From: Spirosoma fluviale | Lineage (GTDB): Bacteria; Bacteroidota; Bacteroidia; Cytophagales; Spirosomataceae | Direction: 5' to 3' | Assembly (NCBI GenBank): GCA_945906795.1 | Contig: CAMDRO010000001.1 | Span: 82,591 to 146,590, forward strand | Length of the DNA: 64,000 bases | In this document: in pieces, positions 48,971 through 60,356 of the stretch | Position numbering within the stretch: position 1 is the stretch's first letter | Layout: each line of letters begins with the position of its first letter | Notes under the pieces: generated by a model | Seen by the model: the letters and a program-made list of their open reading frames with translations, nothing else | The model's database searches: none | What the model was told of the DNA's origin: nothing | Translations under genes and position numbers: made by a program

Positions 48971-51460
48971 CTATTTTTTCCGTTTTTTTAATGTGACTGG
49001 GGTACTATCTCCTAAAGCCAAACATTCTTCTAGTGTTAAATCTTCTGGCTTTTGACCTTTAGGGATTTTCACATTTCTCTTTCCAATCTGAATATAAGGC
49101 CCATACATTCCATTGACAATTTTGACCATATCATTTTCCGAAAATTCTTTTATGAATTTATTGGCTTCTAAAGTTCTTTTTGCTAAAATCAATTCGATGG
49201 CTCGCTCTTGGGTGATACTCGTTAAATTATCTGTTTTTCCTAATGAGTAATATTTACCGTTATGCTTGACATAGGGGCCAAAACGACCTTTACCGGTTTC
49301 AATCAAATTTTCTTCAAAAAAGCCTAATCCAGCAGATTCAGCAGCCAATGCCGCACTTTTAATGACAAGCAATGCAGTTTCTAAATCAATGGTAAAAGGA
49401 TCAAAATCAATGGGTAAACTCGTGAATTTACCATCCATTTTAATATAAGGTCCTAATTTCCCCGCACCGATGATGACAGCTTGATCTTCAAAAACACCTA
49501 TTTCTCTTGGTAATTTAGGTCGAGCTAAAAGTAAAATTGCTTCATCCAAAGTTAATGTAGCTATATTATGATTGTTACTTAAATTGGCAAATATTGGTTT
49601 ATCTTCCTCTCCGGATTCGCCTAATTGAACAAAAGGACCAAATTTTCCTAGTCGAACTGAAATTTTCTTGCTTGTTTCAGGATCTAAACCTAGTTCTCTT
49701 CCACCGCCAATAGAAGTTCGAGTGATCGACTTACTATCTTCAATAGTCTGATGAAAACTTGAATAAAAACTTTTCATTAAAACGGTCCATTCTAACTTAC
49801 CCTTGGCAATATTGTCGAACTGATTCTCCATTTCTGCCGTAAAGGTATAATCCACCACATTTTCAAAGTTATCAACTAAAAATTCAGTGACTAAAATACC
49901 TATGTGAGTAGGAAACAATTTGGCTTTTTCTGTTCCTACCATTTCAGAATTTAATGACCCTGATATTTCATCATCTTTTAAAATCCAAGTTTGGAATTTC
50001 CTTTCTTTCCCATCTCGATCTTCCTTAACGACGTAAGCACGCTTAATGATGGTTGAAATAGTAGGAGCATAAGTAGAAGGACGACCAATTCCTCTTTCCT
50101 CTAGAGCTTTGACTAAACTGGCTTCTGTGTAACGTGCAGAAGGTCTGGTAAACCTTTCTGAGGCTTTTAATTCATTTATATTTAATATTTGGCCTATATT
50201 TAATGGAGGCAACATATCTTTATTTTCATCCTCTTCGTCCTCGTCTTTTCCTTCTAAATAGGCTTTTAAAAATCCTTCAAATGCAATGACTTCTCCTTGT
50301 GCGACTAAAATTTCTGATGTAGTTGAAATATCTATTTGAGCTGTCGTTCTTTCAATTTTCGCATCAGCCATTTGAGAAGCTATGGCTCGTTTCCAAATCA
50401 ATTCATACAGCCGTTTTTCTCTCGCATCGCCAGAAATGGTACTCAATTCGAAATCCGTAGGACGTATGGCCTCATGGGCTTCTTGCGCATTTTCTGATTT
50501 GGTTTTAAACTGCCTTTCTAGATGAAACTTAGATCCATAAGAAACTTCAATAGCTATTTTAGCTTTATCTCTTGCTTCTTGGGATAGCATGGTAGAATCA
50601 GTTCTCATGTAAGAAATACGACCTGACTCATATAATTTTTGCGCAATTGACATGGTTGTTGCCACCGCATAACCTAATTTTCTCGAAGCTTCTTGTTGTA
50701 AGGTAGAGGTGGTAAAAGGAGCGGCAGGTGTCTTAGTGGCCGGTTTAGTCTCTAAATTTTTAATCGAAAAAGTAGCTCCGACACATTTTTTCAAAAACTC
50801 AACTGCGTCATTTTCTTTGGAAAATGATTTAGACAATTCCGCTTTCAACACTTTATTTCCAGGCAAATCAAATATAGCAACCGCTTTGAAACTAGAAATA
50901 GCTTGATGATTGTCTATTTCTTTTTCTCGCTCTACAATTAATCGAACTGCCACGGATTGAACTCGACCTGCCGATAAACCCCTTTGTACTTTAGACCATA
51001 AAACAGGGGATAATTCAAAGCCAATCAGGCGATCCATAATTCTGCGAGCTTGTTGGGCATTCACTAAATCCATATCTATTTCTCTTGGATTTAGAATAGC
51101 CTTTTTAATGGCACTTTCTGTTATTTCTCTGAAAACGATACGTTTGGTTGTATTTTTTAATCCTAAGGCTTCTTTTAAATGCCAAGAAATAGATTCTCCT
51201 TCACGGTCGTCGTCAGTCGCTAACCAAACTTCTTCGGATGATTTTGCTAAGCTTTTCAGCTCAGATATCACTTTCGTTTTATCAGGGGAAATTACATAAG
51301 TTGGCGTAAAATCATTATCAACATCAATAACTTTGTCACCTTTTGTAGGCAAATCTCTAACATGTCCAAAGGACGATTTTACTATAAAATCACGACCTAA
51401 ATAACCTTCAATTGTTTTAGCTTTTGCCGGGGACTCTACGATGACTAAATTTTTTGCCAT
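48971..51460 (-). CDS. topA: DNA topoisomerase I
   Basis: VIVESPAKAKTIEGYLG, ATDDDREGE, ISYMRTDST; four C-terminal GxxGPYxx repeats. Confidence 0.97.
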   Translation of the reverse strand: MAKNLVIVESPAKAKTIEGYLGRDFIVKSSFGHVRDLPTKGDKVIDVDNDFTPTYVISPDKTKVISELKSLAKSSEEVWLATDDDREGESISWHLKEALGLKNTTKRIVFREITESAIKKAILNPREIDMDLVNAQQARRIMDRLIGFELSPVLWSKVQRGLSAGRVQSVAVRLIVEREKEIDNHQAISSFKAVAIFDLPGNKVLKAELSKSFSKENDAVEFLKKCVGATFSIKNLETKPATKTPAAPFTTSTLQQEASRKLGYAVATTMSIAQKLYESGRISYMRTDSTMLSQEARDKAKIAIEVSYGSKFHLERQFKTKSENAQEAHEAIRPTDFELSTISGDAREKRLYELIWKRAIASQMADAKIERTTAQIDISTTSEILVAQGEVIAFEGFLKAYLEGKDEDEEDENKDMLPPLNIGQILNINELKASERFTRPSARYTEASLVKALEERGIGRPSTYAPTISTIIKRAYVVKEDRDGKERKFQTWILKDDEISGSLNSEMVGTEKAKLFPTHIGILVTEFLVDNFENVVDYTFTAEMENQFDNIAKGKLEWTVLMKSFYSSFHQTIEDSKSITRTSIGGGRELGLDPETSKKISVRLGKFGPFVQLGESGEEDKPIFANLSNNHNIATLTLDEAILLLARPKLPREIGVFEDQAVIIGAGKLGPYIKMDGKFTSLPIDFDPFTIDLETALLVIKSAALAAESAGLGFFEENLIETGKGRFGPYVKHNGKYYSLGKTDNLTSITQERAIELILAKRTLEANKFIKEFSENDMVKIVNGMYGPYIQIGKRNVKIPKGQKPEDLTLEECLALGDSTPVTLKKRKK

Positions 51461-51495
51461 TTCAAATTTTGAAAATATGTAATTTTTAAAGACCG

Positions 51496-51527
51496 CAAAT
51501 ATAAGGGCTTAAAATGTATTTATTCAA
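51496..51527 (-). promoter_or_regulatory. topA promoter, Bacteroidota type
   Basis: Minus strand TTG-N21-TATATTTG fits TTG-N(19-21)-TAnnTTTG, about 36 nt upstream of the start codon. Confidence 0.65.
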
Positions 51528-51561
51528 ATTGATTTTTTAACCGTTCAAAATAATCAAAAAA

Positions 51562-53862
51562 TCATTCAGGAATATTACCAATTCTAATTCTTGAATTTAT
51601 ATTTATTCGCAAACCTACATAATTAAATTGGCCATTATTAAAATTAGCTATTGCTTCTAATCGTAATACTTTCATAACCCCATCTAAACCATAGCCAATT
51701 TCATTGTAAAAAAGGTTTTGATTGTTAATGTAATAAGCATTGGCGATCAATAATTCCTTCACGTAGGCTTTCTTAAAACCTAATAAAGGTTTTAACCATA
51801 AATTTGAAAATTGGAATTGGGATAGAGCTTCTACATAATTACCCGAGGTGCTATATGCGTAATGATTGACATTCAATCGTTGATTTGCTCCACTAGTCAA
51901 ATTTTGATAATAACCTACCAATCGATGCGAAGCTAGCATTTCCCCCGTTTGAACTAAGCTAATCCCTCCATTAAAATGTTTGTAGTCTTGAAAATAAATC
52001 GGTTTACCCCCAATAAATGTACCTGTATTTAGAATGAACCCTGTTTTAATCCAAGGACTTAAGCTTATATTTTGAATATAGGAGAGCTCTAAGAGTTGAA
52101 AATTAATACTCGATTTAAATACATTAGGCCAACCCGCCCGGTATTTAAAAATGAATAATGGCGACGAACCCCAGTCGCTCACTCGTAAACTATTGACATA
52201 GGAATAGGACAAAAATGGCCTAAATACCAATTGAACTTGGGAAACAAATGAATAGTGAGAATCAAAGCCTTCTCTTGTGTTTTCCGTATTAGTAGGATTA
52301 TTGCTACTAAAGGTTCGATTCATGTAATTAACCCAATAATAATCAGTCGTATTATCCATTTGACTTTGCCTGGAAGATTCTAAAAGAGCTTTCAAATAAA
52401 ACCGAGATGAAAAACGATTAATCAATGAAAGGCCCCAAAATTCTTTTCGATAAATCTTCATTTGATTATTTTTAAAAAATAATGTGGCCAAAGAATTCAT
52501 TTCAGATGAAATGGTATTATCTGGGTTAAATTGAGCTATATAGTCTCCATTGGTCAATTGAACATCAAAATAATCTGTTTTATACCTTAGTTTTAAATAG
52601 CCTGTATTTCGATTTAAACCAAAAGAACGTCTACCTAAAGCTTCAAATTCTAGGTATTTATAGGGCGCCCAGCGACGTCTAAGTACGATGGCTGAATTAG
52701 CAACAAAACCTTCTACGGTATTAAAATTAGAATCAAAAACCGGGGATTTATAATAAATTTCAAATGGATAATAATCTTTTTTCCTTTGCCCAAAATAAAA
52801 TGATTTACTGAAAATCAATTGGCTTGGGTTAAAAGGTGTTTTTCTAAGTGCATCAAAAGCTGCGATGGAAGTTTCAACGGTTGATTCTCGAATTTCATCA
52901 ACTAAATCTGATTTTTCTGGAACTATATCAAGATCATTATAAAGGACGGAATCAATTTCTATCCGATCAACTGTAGGCCTTAATTTCCATTTTCTAACAA
53001 GACTAAGATGTAAATTCTTAAGTAATTGGGATGCGAATACTTCATCAAAAGCAATTTCCGATATATTTAATTTTTCTTTTTTATCGGCAGGCCGACTAAA
53101 AGCCAACGGTGGCATAGCCCAATTTTCCACAGGACCTATAATATTTTGATTCAGCAAAAACTCTCCAACAATACCTAAAACTCCTCCTTTAACGATAATA
53201 TTTGATTGCTTTGGTATCCACTTACCCTTAAAGTAAGCATTATTCAAATCCATCAAGTACAAAATGTCATCCGATAATACGCTGCCTTCCCAACGAACAA
53301 TCCAACCATCTTGACTAAGCGTTAATTTCCCATGAAAAAATCGATCTGTTTTAAATTTAGGCTCAATTAAGTACTGTTTGCAAATTTGCTTATCGACAAG
53401 CGTATCCGAAAGAAAAGAATAATTATAATAATAAAATCCATCGTAATTCAACGGAGATATACATTGAGTACCTATAAAATCTTGATACAAATCTGGCCAA
53501 AAGAAAAGAGTAGGGTTCCCATTTTTTTTTCGATAAGGTTTGAAATAATTGATTTCGTGAATCATTTGACTCAAATTACCCAAATAAACTTTTGAAATGG
53601 TTTCATTCCCGTACCATTGACCCTCTTTAATTCCTTCTATATTTTGTAATCTTTGCTTTCCTATGCCGATAAATTTTGAAAACCTTGCTTTTTCAATTGA
53701 GTGAACATTGAATATCAATTTGTTTATGTCGAAACTATGCTGTGCAGCTGCGTTAATGGCTAATTTTATGAGAGAATCGGATTTTGATAATTGAGCATAC
53801 ACATGTACTTGTCCCGTAAGAAAAAATATGATAACGAGAAATTTAATACGCAATTGAATCAC
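51562..53862 (-). CDS. DUF5686-like outer membrane protein
   Basis: Signal peptide; DUF5686-like WIPKQSNIIVKGGVLGIVGEF and long beta-barrel-like C-terminus. Confidence 0.7.
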   Translation of the reverse strand: MIQLRIKFLVIIFFLTGQVHVYAQLSKSDSLIKLAINAAAQHSFDINKLIFNVHSIEKARFSKFIGIGKQRLQNIEGIKEGQWYGNETISKVYLGNLSQMIHEINYFKPYRKKNGNPTLFFWPDLYQDFIGTQCISPLNYDGFYYYNYSFLSDTLVDKQICKQYLIEPKFKTDRFFHGKLTLSQDGWIVRWEGSVLSDDILYLMDLNNAYFKGKWIPKQSNIIVKGGVLGIVGEFLLNQNIIGPVENWAMPPLAFSRPADKKEKLNISEIAFDEVFASQLLKNLHLSLVRKWKLRPTVDRIEIDSVLYNDLDIVPEKSDLVDEIRESTVETSIAAFDALRKTPFNPSQLIFSKSFYFGQRKKDYYPFEIYYKSPVFDSNFNTVEGFVANSAIVLRRRWAPYKYLEFEALGRRSFGLNRNTGYLKLRYKTDYFDVQLTNGDYIAQFNPDNTISSEMNSLATLFFKNNQMKIYRKEFWGLSLINRFSSRFYLKALLESSRQSQMDNTTDYYWVNYMNRTFSSNNPTNTENTREGFDSHYSFVSQVQLVFRPFLSYSYVNSLRVSDWGSSPLFIFKYRAGWPNVFKSSINFQLLELSYIQNISLSPWIKTGFILNTGTFIGGKPIYFQDYKHFNGGISLVQTGEMLASHRLVGYYQNLTSGANQRLNVNHYAYSTSGNYVEALSQFQFSNLWLKPLLGFKKAYVKELLIANAYYINNQNLFYNEIGYGLDGVMKVLRLEAIANFNNGQFNYVGLRININSRIRIGNIPE

Positions 53863-53993
53863 TAAGAGAAAATTTAACTAGAAAAATTACAGAAAAAAAA
53901 TAGAATTATGATATCCAATTCTTTATTCGGTAAAAATTACAATCACAAAGTAAATCATATTTCTAATTAGTGGCAAAATTGAAGCTAATCTAT

Positions 53994-54001
53994 TAATTTT
54001 G
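53994..54001 (+). promoter_or_regulatory. Candidate -7 element of the aconitase gene
   Basis: TAATTTTG matches TAnnTTTG; -33 region has only TGG at the right distance. Confidence 0.4.
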
Positions 54002-54030
54002 GAGACGATTTTATAAACCAAAATAATCTT

Positions 54031-56295
54031 ATGGCCTTTGACATTGAAATGATTAAAGCTGTTTACAGCAAAATGCCAGCTCGAATAGCAGCAGCACGTG
54101 CTCTAACAGGAAAAGCACTGACATTAACTGAAAAAATTCTTTACAGTCATTTATGGGAAGGTACTCCTACAAATACGTTTACAAGAGGAAATTCTTATGT
54201 AGATTTTGCACCTGATCGAGTAGCCATGCAAGATGCAACAGCTCAAATGGCCTTATTACAATTTATGCAAGCAGGAAGACCGCAAGTTGCGGTACCTTCG
54301 ACGGTTCACTGTGACCACTTGATTGAAGCAAAAGTAGCGTCAACGACCGATTTAAAAGTAGCGGTTGATAAAAATAAAGAAGTTTATGATTTTCTTTCAT
54401 CTGTATCAGATAAATATGGTATTGGATTTTGGAAGCCGGGAGCAGGTATTATTCACCAAGTAGTTTTAGAAAATTATGCTTTCCCTGGAGGAATGATGAT
54501 CGGTACAGATTCTCATACCGTCAATGCAGGTGGTTTAGGAATGATTGCCATAGGCGTGGGTGGTGCAGATGCCTGTGATGTGATGGCTGGTTTGGCATGG
54601 GAACTTAAGTTTCCAAAGCTTATTGGCGTAAAATTAACAGGTAAATTAAATGGCTGGACTTCTGCTAAAGACGTTATTTTAAAAGTAGCGGGCATATTAA
54701 CCGTTAAAGGTGGAACTGGCTGTGTGGTTGAGTATTTTGGAGATGGGGCCACTTCCATGTCATGCACGGGAAAGGGAACTATTTGTAACATGGGTGCGGA
54801 AATTGGGGCCACAACTTCTACATTTGGATATGATGATTCCATGGCTCGTTATTTAGAATCGACAGACCGAGCAGATGTGGCATCCTTGGCGAACCAAGTT
54901 AGAGAACATTTAACAGGTGATCCTGAAGTATATGCCAATCCTGAAAAATATTTTGACCAAGTAATTGAAATCGATTTAGATACGTTAGAACCTTATTTAA
55001 ATGGTCCATTTACACCAGATTTAGCTACGCCAATTTCGAAAATGAAAGAAATGGCTGAAAAAAATGGTTGGCCCACCAAGGTTGAAGTAGGTTTAATTGG
55101 ATCTTGTACCAATTCATCTTATGAAGATATCGCCAGAGCAGCTTCTTTAGCGAAACAAGTATCAGCAAAAGGTTTAAAAACGAAAGCACAATTTACCATC
55201 ACACCAGGTTCCGAGTTAGTACGTCACACGATAGAAAGAGATGGTTTTATTGACACATTTAATTCAATCGGCGCTACGGTATTTTCGAATGCTTGTGGAC
55301 CCTGCATTGGACAATGGGCTAGACCGGGTGCAGAAAAAGCAGAAAGAAACACAATCGTTCACTCATTTAACCGAAACTTTGCTAAGCGTGCAGATGGCAA
55401 TCCAAATACCTTTGCATTTGTTGCGTCTCCGGAAATTGTAACGGCATTAGCTATTGCCGGTGATTTAACTTTCAATCCTTTGACCGATTATTTAGTTAAC
55501 GAAAATGGAGAAAAAGTGTATTTAGAGGCACCAACAGGGGATGAATTACCGAAACAAGGATTTAGCGTAGAAGATGCGGGTTATCAAGCACCGGCTGAAG
55601 ATGGATCTCAAGTTCAGGTTAAAGTATCGCCTACTTCAGATCGGTTGCAGTTATTAGATCCATTCTCAGCTTGGGAAGGATCCGATTTAACTGATTTGAA
55701 ATTATTAATCAAAGCGAAAGGCAAATGTACCACAGATCATATTTCTATGGCAGGTCCTTGGTTAAAATATAGGGGCCACTTAGATAATATTTCAAATAAT
55801 ATGTTAATCGGTGCCGTAAATTTCTTCAATGAAAAAACAGACAACGTTAAAAGTCAATTATCAGGAACTTACGATACAGTACCTAATACTCAAAGAGCTT
55901 ATAAAGCTGCTGGAGTAGGTACCATTGTAGTCGGTGATACCAATTACGGAGAAGGATCTTCCCGTGAGCATGCGGCCATGGAGCCTAGGCATCTTGGCGT
56001 ACGAGCTGTATTGGTAAAGTCATTTGCTCGTATTCATGAAACAAATTTGAAGAAACAAGGAATGTTAGCTTTAACTTTTTCAAACGATTCAGATTATGAT
56101 AAAATTCAAGAAAATGATACTATCTCAATTAAAGGATTAACTTCTTTTGCATCAGATAAACCTTTGACTATTGAATTATCACATGCGGATGGTTCAAAAG
56201 ATGAATTTTTAGTGAATCATACCTATAATGATCAACAAATAGAGTGGTTCAAAGCGGGTGGAGCATTAAACATTATTAGAGCATCTGTAAAATAA
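54031..56295 (+). CDS. Aconitate hydratase (mitochondrial-ACO2-like type)
   Basis: [74 protein letters not shown]. Confidence 0.96.
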   Translation: MAFDIEMIKAVYSKMPARIAAARALTGKALTLTEKILYSHLWEGTPTNTFTRGNSYVDFAPDRVAMQDATAQMALLQFMQAGRPQVAVPSTVHCDHLIEAKVASTTDLKVAVDKNKEVYDFLSSVSDKYGIGFWKPGAGIIHQVVLENYAFPGGMMIGTDSHTVNAGGLGMIAIGVGGADACDVMAGLAWELKFPKLIGVKLTGKLNGWTSAKDVILKVAGILTVKGGTGCVVEYFGDGATSMSCTGKGTICNMGAEIGATTSTFGYDDSMARYLESTDRADVASLANQVREHLTGDPEVYANPEKYFDQVIEIDLDTLEPYLNGPFTPDLATPISKMKEMAEKNGWPTKVEVGLIGSCTNSSYEDIARAASLAKQVSAKGLKTKAQFTITPGSELVRHTIERDGFIDTFNSIGATVFSNACGPCIGQWARPGAEKAERNTIVHSFNRNFAKRADGNPNTFAFVASPEIVTALAIAGDLTFNPLTDYLVNENGEKVYLEAPTGDELPKQGFSVEDAGYQAPAEDGSQVQVKVSPTSDRLQLLDPFSAWEGSDLTDLKLLIKAKGKCTTDHISMAGPWLKYRGHLDNISNNMLIGAVNFFNEKTDNVKSQLSGTYDTVPNTQRAYKAAGVGTIVVGDTNYGEGSSREHAAMEPRHLGVRAVLVKSFARIHETNLKKQGMLALTFSNDSDYDKIQENDTISIKGLTSFASDKPLTIELSHADGSKDEFLVNHTYNDQQIEWFKAGGALNIIRASVK

Positions 56296-56297
56296 AC

Positions 56298-56328
56298 TTG
56301 TTTTTCGCGGTATAATAATCTAATTTTG
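56298..56328 (+). promoter_or_regulatory. prs promoter, Bacteroidota type
   Basis: TTG-N20-TAATTTTG, 35 nt upstream of the ATG. Confidence 0.7.
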
Positions 56329-56362
56329 CACCTCTATTTAATATAAATTTATCGAACACATT

Positions 56363-57304
56363 ATGGCGGCCATCAATGCGGTTAAAATTTTTTCAGGATC
56401 TGCTTCAAATTATTTAGCGAAGGATATTGCTAAGTTTTACGGAAAAGATTTGGGTGCTGCGACCATTTTGAAATTTTCTGATGGGGAAATGTCTCCAAGT
56501 TTTGATGAATCAGTAAGGGGATGTGATGTATTTATTATTCAATCCACTTTTCCTAGTTCGGACAATTTGATGGAATTATTACTCATGATAGATGCGGCAA
56601 GAAGGGCATCGGCTCATTACGTAACTGCTGTAATGCCATACTTTGGCTATTCTAGGCAAGATCGTAAAGATAGACCACGTGTTGGAATAGGGGCAAAACT
56701 AATTGGCAACTTATTAACGGCTGCTGGAGCAGATCGATTAATGACGATCGATTTACATGCAGGTCAAATACAAGGGTTCATGGATTTTCCAGTGGATCAT
56801 CTAGAAGGGAATGCCATATTTGTTCCTTATTTAAAAACATTAAATATAGACAATTTAGTATTTGCTTCTCCTGACGTTGGGGGTGTGGTAAGGACTAGAA
56901 ACATGGCTAAATTTTTTAATGCAGACATGGTTATCTGCGATAAACATAGAAAACGTGCCAATGAAATCGCTTCGATGCAATTAATTGGAGATGTTAAAGG
57001 GGCGGATGTTATTTTAGTTGATGATTTAATTGACACCGGAGGTACATTATGTAAAGCGGCACAATTAATTATGGACAAAGGAGCCAAATCTGTTCGAGCG
57101 GTGGTTACTCATCCCGTTTTATCTGGAAAAGCCTACGAAAACATTTCAAATTCTGTATTAACTGAATTATTAGTCACAGATACTATTCCGCAAAAACAGG
57201 CTTGCGAAAAAATTAAAGTACTTTCAGTCGCAGAATTATTTGCAAAGGCGATTGGAAGAATCAGAGATCACGAATCAATCAGTTCATTATTTATTAAATA
57301 TTAA
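56363..57304 (+). CDS. prs: Ribose-phosphate pyrophosphokinase
   Basis: MPYFGYSRQDRKDRPRVGIGAKL, TIDLHAGQIQGFMDFPVDHL, DVILVDDLIDTGGTL. Confidence 0.98.
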   Translation: MAAINAVKIFSGSASNYLAKDIAKFYGKDLGAATILKFSDGEMSPSFDESVRGCDVFIIQSTFPSSDNLMELLLMIDAARRASAHYVTAVMPYFGYSRQDRKDRPRVGIGAKLIGNLLTAAGADRLMTIDLHAGQIQGFMDFPVDHLEGNAIFVPYLKTLNIDNLVFASPDVGGVVRTRNMAKFFNADMVICDKHRKRANEIASMQLIGDVKGADVILVDDLIDTGGTLCKAAQLIMDKGAKSVRAVVTHPVLSGKAYENISNSVLTELLVTDTIPQKQACEKIKVLSVAELFAKAIGRIRDHESISSLFIKY

Positions 57305-57364
57305 TTTCAACCGTTTTTAGGGGATAGCCAAAGCGAAAGACTAAAAACATTAACAAAAAACAAA

Positions 57365-57931
57365 ATGAAAAAATTAGAGATTGTAGGGTTTAAAAGAGCG
57401 AATCTCGGTAGTAAAGGCGCAAAAGATCTACGTGCTGAAGCTTTAGCTCCTTGTGTATTGTATGGTGGAAAAGAGCAGGTGCACTTTGCGGTACCTATGA
57501 TATTATTTCGTGAATTATTATATTCTGTGGATGTGTATGAAGTAGAATTAAATGTAGAAGGTGATAAGTATAGAGCCGTATTGCAAGATGCTCAATTTCA
57601 TCCAGTAAATGAGATGATACTTCACGTTGATTTCCTTGAAATTATTGAAGGAAATCCAATTAAAATTGCTGTGCCAATCAAAGTCATTGGAAATTCTCCA
57701 GGAGTAATTAAAGGAGGTAAAATGATTCAAAAATTACGTAAGGTGACTTTAAAGGGTTTATCTGAAAATATTCCTGATTTCGTAACTGTAGATATTTCTG
57801 GACTTGACTTAGGTCAAACTGTAAAAGTTAACAAATTAGTTGTTGAAGGATGTGAAATTTTGAATCCAATGTCAAATCCAGTTGCAACCATTGAAATCCC
57901 TAGAGCATTAAGAGGCAAATTAACCGCTTAA
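57365..57931 (+). CDS. rplY: 50S ribosomal protein L25/general stress protein Ctc
   Basis: GSKGAKDLRAEALAPCVLYGG; L25 beta-barrel plus TL5/Ctc C-terminal domain. Confidence 0.93.
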   Translation: MKKLEIVGFKRANLGSKGAKDLRAEALAPCVLYGGKEQVHFAVPMILFRELLYSVDVYEVELNVEGDKYRAVLQDAQFHPVNEMILHVDFLEIIEGNPIKIAVPIKVIGNSPGVIKGGKMIQKLRKVTLKGLSENIPDFVTVDISGLDLGQTVKVNKLVVEGCEILNPMSNPVATIEIPRALRGKLTA

Positions 57932-57954
57932 AATAGCTCTATTTGAATTTTTAT

Positions 57955-57982
57955 AAGCCTTCCAAATGGAAGGCTTTTTTTA
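57955..57982 (+). terminator. Rho-independent terminator of rplY
   Basis: AAGCCTTCC-AAAT-GGAAGGCTT followed by T-run. Confidence 0.9.
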
Positions 57983-58059
57983 TGACAAGCAGGTAAAATA
58001 TGATGTCAGCATAAACTATTTTCTAAAAGTTTTTTTTACAATAATCATTAGGATAAAAA

Positions 58060-58089
58060 CAAAAAAAAGAGGCACATAAAAGTGCCTCT
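58060..58089 (-). terminator. Rho-independent terminator of hppA
   Basis: AGAGGCAC-TTTTAT-GTGCCTCT followed by T-run on the minus strand. Confidence 0.88.
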
Positions 58090-58111
58090 AAAAACGAATA
58101 AATAACTAAAC

Positions 58112-60289
58112 TTATTTCTTTGCAATCACTTTAACAATAGGTGCTTTTTCCAACTTAGAAACATGATTAGAATCGCCAACATGTATATAAGGCGCAATCA
58201 CCAAAGAAACAATTGACATCAATTTAATTAAAATGTTCATAGATGGACCGGAGGTATCTTTAAACGGATCACCTACCGTATCACCAGTAACTGCTGCCTT
58301 ATGTGGTTCAGAACCTTTTTTATAGGTTACTCCGTCAATTAAAACACCCTTCTCGAAAGATTTTTTCGCATTATCCCAAGCACCACCGGCATTTGATTGA
58401 AATATACCCATCAAAACACCAGACACAGTTACTCCAGCTAATAAACCTCCTAATACTTCAGGTCCCATCGTAAAACCAACCAACACAGGAACCGTTAATG
58501 CTATGGCTCCAGGCAAAATCATTTGGCGAATAGAAGCTTCTGTTGAAATAGCTACGCATTTCTCATATTCAGGTTTAGCTTTATATTCCATAATTCCTGG
58601 AATTTCTCTGAATTGACGTCTTACCTCATTCACCATTTCCATCGCTGCTTTACCAACAGCTGAGATACATAAGGCAGAGAAGATAAAAGGAATCATTCCT
58701 CCAACAAATAAACCAGCTAAAACATCTGCTTTATAAATATCAATTTGAGTAATTCCTGAGATTCCAACAAATGCAGCAAACAATGCTAATGAAGTTAATG
58801 CTGCAGAAGCGATCGCAAAACCTTTTCCCGTAGCAGCTGTCGTATTACCGACCGCGTCTAAATTATCCGTACGCTCACGAACCTCAGCTGGTAATTGAGC
58901 CATCTCAGCAATACCACCTGCATTATCTGCAATAGGACCAAAGGCATCAATCGCCAATTGCATCGCCGTGGTAGCCATCATTCCTGCTGCGGCTATAGAA
59001 ACTCCATAAATACCGGCAAAATGATATGATCCAATAATACCAGCGGCTAAAACTAAAATAGGCAACACTGTTGACTCCATTCCCACAGCTAATCCGCCAA
59101 TGATGTTAGTCGCATGTCCTGTACCCGACTTTTGAACAATTGAATCGACCGGACGCTTACCCATAGCTGTGTAATACTCCGTAATGATTGACATTAATGT
59201 TCCAACGATCAATCCTACAATGATGGCATAAAATACATCCATCGAAGAAAATTCTCTACCTCTTAAAATCAATGTTTCTGGTAATATATTGGTCACCAAA
59301 AAATAAGAAGTTACAAAAGTGATTGCGATAGAAATGTAGTTACCTAAATTCAACGCATTTTGAACTGAAGATGTTTCACTTGATATACGAACAAAAAATG
59401 TACTTACAAGGGAAGCCAATAAACCAACACCCGCAATGAGCATTGGTAATAAAACAGGGGAGAAGCCGCCAAAATTATCATTAACTGATATTTCTTGACC
59501 TAATACCATCGTAGCTAAAATAGTCGCTACATAAGAGCCAAACAAATCAGCTCCCATACCAGCCACATCACCCACATTATCACCCACGTTATCCGCAATA
59601 GTGGCAGGATTACGCACATCATCTTCTGGAATACCCGCTTCTACTTTACCAACTAAATCCGCTCCCACATCAGCAGCTTTGGTATAAATACCTCCACCTA
59701 CACGAGCAAACAAGGCAATCGATTCAGCTCCTAATGAAAAACCAGCTAATACTTCGATAGCAGTTCTCATTTCCATCGAAGTTAAGGCTTTGCCTTCAGC
59801 AAAAATTTGATAGAACGCGATAAATAAACCTCCTAAACCTAAAATAGCCAATCCAGCCACTCCCATACCCATCACTGAACCTCCAGTAAAAGACACATTT
59901 AAAGCTTTAGCCAAAGAAGTTCGAGCTGCTTCAGCAGTACGAACGTTTGCTTTCGTAGCCACAATCATTCCTATATAACCAGCGGTAGCAGAAAATATAG
60001 CTCCTATTAAAAAAGCAACTGCAATTAAAGGAGATGAATGAATTGGATTATCTGGCGTTCCTTCTTGGGATCCCAACCATGCCAATAAAATAGCAGTAGG
60101 TATAGCGAAATAAGTTAAAATTTTCCATTCAGCTTTTAAAAAGGCTATAGCTCCATCAGCAATATAACCTGCTAATTCCTGCATTTTTTCATTTCCAGCA
60201 TCTTGCTTCGATACCCAACTAAATTTCCACGCTGTGTACAGCAAACCCACTAAACCAAAAGCAGGAACTAAATAAACAATTGAATTCAT
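58112..60289 (-). CDS. hppA: Membrane-bound cation-translocating inorganic pyrophosphatase
   Basis: [46 protein letters not shown]; multi-TM M-PPase. Confidence 0.97.
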   Translation of the reverse strand: MNSIVYLVPAFGLVGLLYTAWKFSWVSKQDAGNEKMQELAGYIADGAIAFLKAEWKILTYFAIPTAILLAWLGSQEGTPDNPIHSSPLIAVAFLIGAIFSATAGYIGMIVATKANVRTAEAARTSLAKALNVSFTGGSVMGMGVAGLAILGLGGLFIAFYQIFAEGKALTSMEMRTAIEVLAGFSLGAESIALFARVGGGIYTKAADVGADLVGKVEAGIPEDDVRNPATIADNVGDNVGDVAGMGADLFGSYVATILATMVLGQEISVNDNFGGFSPVLLPMLIAGVGLLASLVSTFFVRISSETSSVQNALNLGNYISIAITFVTSYFLVTNILPETLILRGREFSSMDVFYAIIVGLIVGTLMSIITEYYTAMGKRPVDSIVQKSGTGHATNIIGGLAVGMESTVLPILVLAAGIIGSYHFAGIYGVSIAAAGMMATTAMQLAIDAFGPIADNAGGIAEMAQLPAEVRERTDNLDAVGNTTAATGKGFAIASAALTSLALFAAFVGISGITQIDIYKADVLAGLFVGGMIPFIFSALCISAVGKAAMEMVNEVRRQFREIPGIMEYKAKPEYEKCVAISTEASIRQMILPGAIALTVPVLVGFTMGPEVLGGLLAGVTVSGVLMGIFQSNAGGAWDNAKKSFEKGVLIDGVTYKKGSEPHKAAVTGDTVGDPFKDTSGPSMNILIKLMSIVSLVIAPYIHVGDSNHVSKLEKAPIVKVIAKK

Positions 60290-60325
60290 AAATCTGTATT
60301 TATATTATTCTAAATAAATTTGTCA

Positions 60326-60356
60326 CAAAAATAAGGAATAGCCCCTGAAAAAACAA
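60326..60356 (-). promoter_or_regulatory. hppA promoter, Bacteroidota type
   Basis: Minus strand TTG-N20-TATTTTTG, 37 nt upstream of the start codon. Confidence 0.7.

Noticed and set aside
54513-54842. 109-aa minus-strand ORF inside aconitase
   Set aside because: Shadow ORF (Pro/Ala-rich translation from reverse codons) within conserved aconitase motifs.
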